DNA from: Rhodocyclaceae bacterium
GTDB lineage: Bacteria; Pseudomonadota; Gammaproteobacteria; Burkholderiales; Rhodocyclaceae
Direction: 5' to 3'
DNA: 64,000 bases
NCBI GenBank assembly: GCA_006218025.1
Contig: VBWA01000001.1
Span: 186,001-250,000 of the forward strand
Positions 63,454 through 64,000 of this stretch are shown piece by piece. The position numbers were made by a program, and so were the translations under genes. Numbering within the stretch: the stretch's first letter is position 1; every line of letters begins with the position of its first letter. The notes beneath the pieces are model-generated. The model saw only the letters and a program-made list of their open reading frames with translations. It did not search any database and was not told the DNA's origin.

Positions 63454-64000
63454 TCAGTTTGCGTAATAGGCGATCAACGCCGCCAGTTCGAAATCGCTGA
63501 ACGGATTGCGCCAGCCGGTCGTCCTGTCGCCGCGCACGCCAAGCAGCAGACGCGCGGCGAACTCTTCGCGCGGCATCGACTTGAGCTGTGCCACGAGGCT
63601 CTTTGCCGGCAGCAGGCTGTCGGCGCTCGCGGCGTCATGGCAGCCGGCACAGCTTGTGCGGTGAATCGATGCGCCGAGCGTCAGCATTTCCGGTGTGGGC
63701 TCGGCCGCCAGCAGCATGCGTGCATCGAAGGGGTGACGCTGCTTCAGCGTCGCTAGGGTTGCGGAAAGCGCGCGCCAGTCACTGCGGGCGATTGAAGCGC
63801 GCATGGCAATTACGGATTTCGGATCGCCATCGGTCCGCCGCAACAACAGCGGCAGCGAAGACAGCGCCCCGTTCAGGCGCTTGACCAGTCCCTCGCGTTC
63901 CAGCGGCCCGCCTTCACCGGCCATCAGCCGGCGCACGTCGCCTGCCATCACGGTAACTTCGGCCGCCAGCCGTCGCTCATGTTCTCCCGCGGCATGGACG
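63454..64000 (-). CDS. c-type cytochrome (N-terminus beyond right edge)
   Basis: The minus-strand frame is open from the stop at 63454 to the right edge, so the start lies outside. The visible 182 residues end in a haem site CAGCH about 70 residues before the C-terminus and a final ELAALIAYYAN helix, typical of class I cytochrome c. The part before it (LARSDWRALSATLATL and around) is helical, probably a linker. It faces the cluster 2 accessory genes and may serve that respiratory chain. Confidence 0.8.
   Translation of the reverse strand, partial: VHAAGEHERRLAAEVTVMAGDVRRLMAGEGGPLEREGLVKRLNGALSSLPLLLRRTDGDPKSVIAMRASIARSDWRALSATLATLKQRHPFDARMLLAAEPTPEMLTLGASIHRTSCAGCHDAASADSLLPAKSLVAQLKSMPREEFAARLLLGVRGDRTTGWRNPFSDFELAALIAYYAN

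Overview
The window is GC-rich DNA from a betaproteobacterium, most likely a Rhodocyclales-type anaerobic respirer. The evidence is the gmk-rpoZ-spoT order followed by a small DUF3460 gene, two molybdenum reductase operons with NtrC-type regulation, and many c-type cytochromes. I saw no rRNA, tRNA, CRISPR array or complete insertion sequence.

Left part (1-30.6 kb), all on the minus strand: a type I secretion locus. A 22.7-kb gene encodes a giant acidic surface or secreted protein of about 7,575 residues. It is built from about 29 Calx-beta-like modules, about 23 PPC-like modules, one delta-60 propeller, cadherin-like Ig modules and a C-terminal clostripain-like domain that lacks its catalytic residues. 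Its 5' end is cut inside a Calx-beta module. Downstream lie a terminator, a 117-residue orphan, a HlyB-type ABC exporter, a HlyD-type adaptor and a tandem TPR-glycosyltransferase protein that runs off the left edge. No TolC-like gene is visible.

Middle (30.9-34.9 kb): a periplasmic copper chaperone, then the housekeeping run gmk, rpoZ, spoT and a DUF3460 gene.

Respiratory cluster 1 (34.9-46.0 kb): a minus-strand operon encodes an ArrA/ArrB-like molybdoenzyme pair, a TorD-type chaperone, two paralogous monohaem cytochromes and a nonahaem cytochrome fused to a cytochrome b-like membrane domain. Divergent from it is a periplasmic binding protein, histidine kinase and NtrC-type regulator triad. 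Respiratory cluster 2 (50.4-62.6 kb and beyond) repeats this plan: a paralogous triad faces a B-C-A molybdoenzyme operon (Fe-S subunit, NrfD-like anchor, catalytic subunit). TorD, DUF309, HisA/HisF-like, rhodanese-like and polyferredoxin genes follow. Both divergent regions carry the same palindrome, GTTAC-N6-GTAAC, about 115-170 bp upstream of sigma-54-type -24/-12 elements. I infer two related sensory circuits, each controlling its own respiratory reductase; neither substrate can be read from the sequence.

Between the clusters (46-50.4 kb) is a mixed accessory zone: a UbiE-like methyltransferase, an MFS transporter, toxin-antitoxin genes and fragments, a truncated restriction-type methylase, and several copies of a dispersed GC-rich repeat found across the window. 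At 61.3-61.6 kb a 269-bp MITE with a TAA target duplication supplies the start codon of the polyferredoxin gene. The right edge cuts a c-type cytochrome gene.
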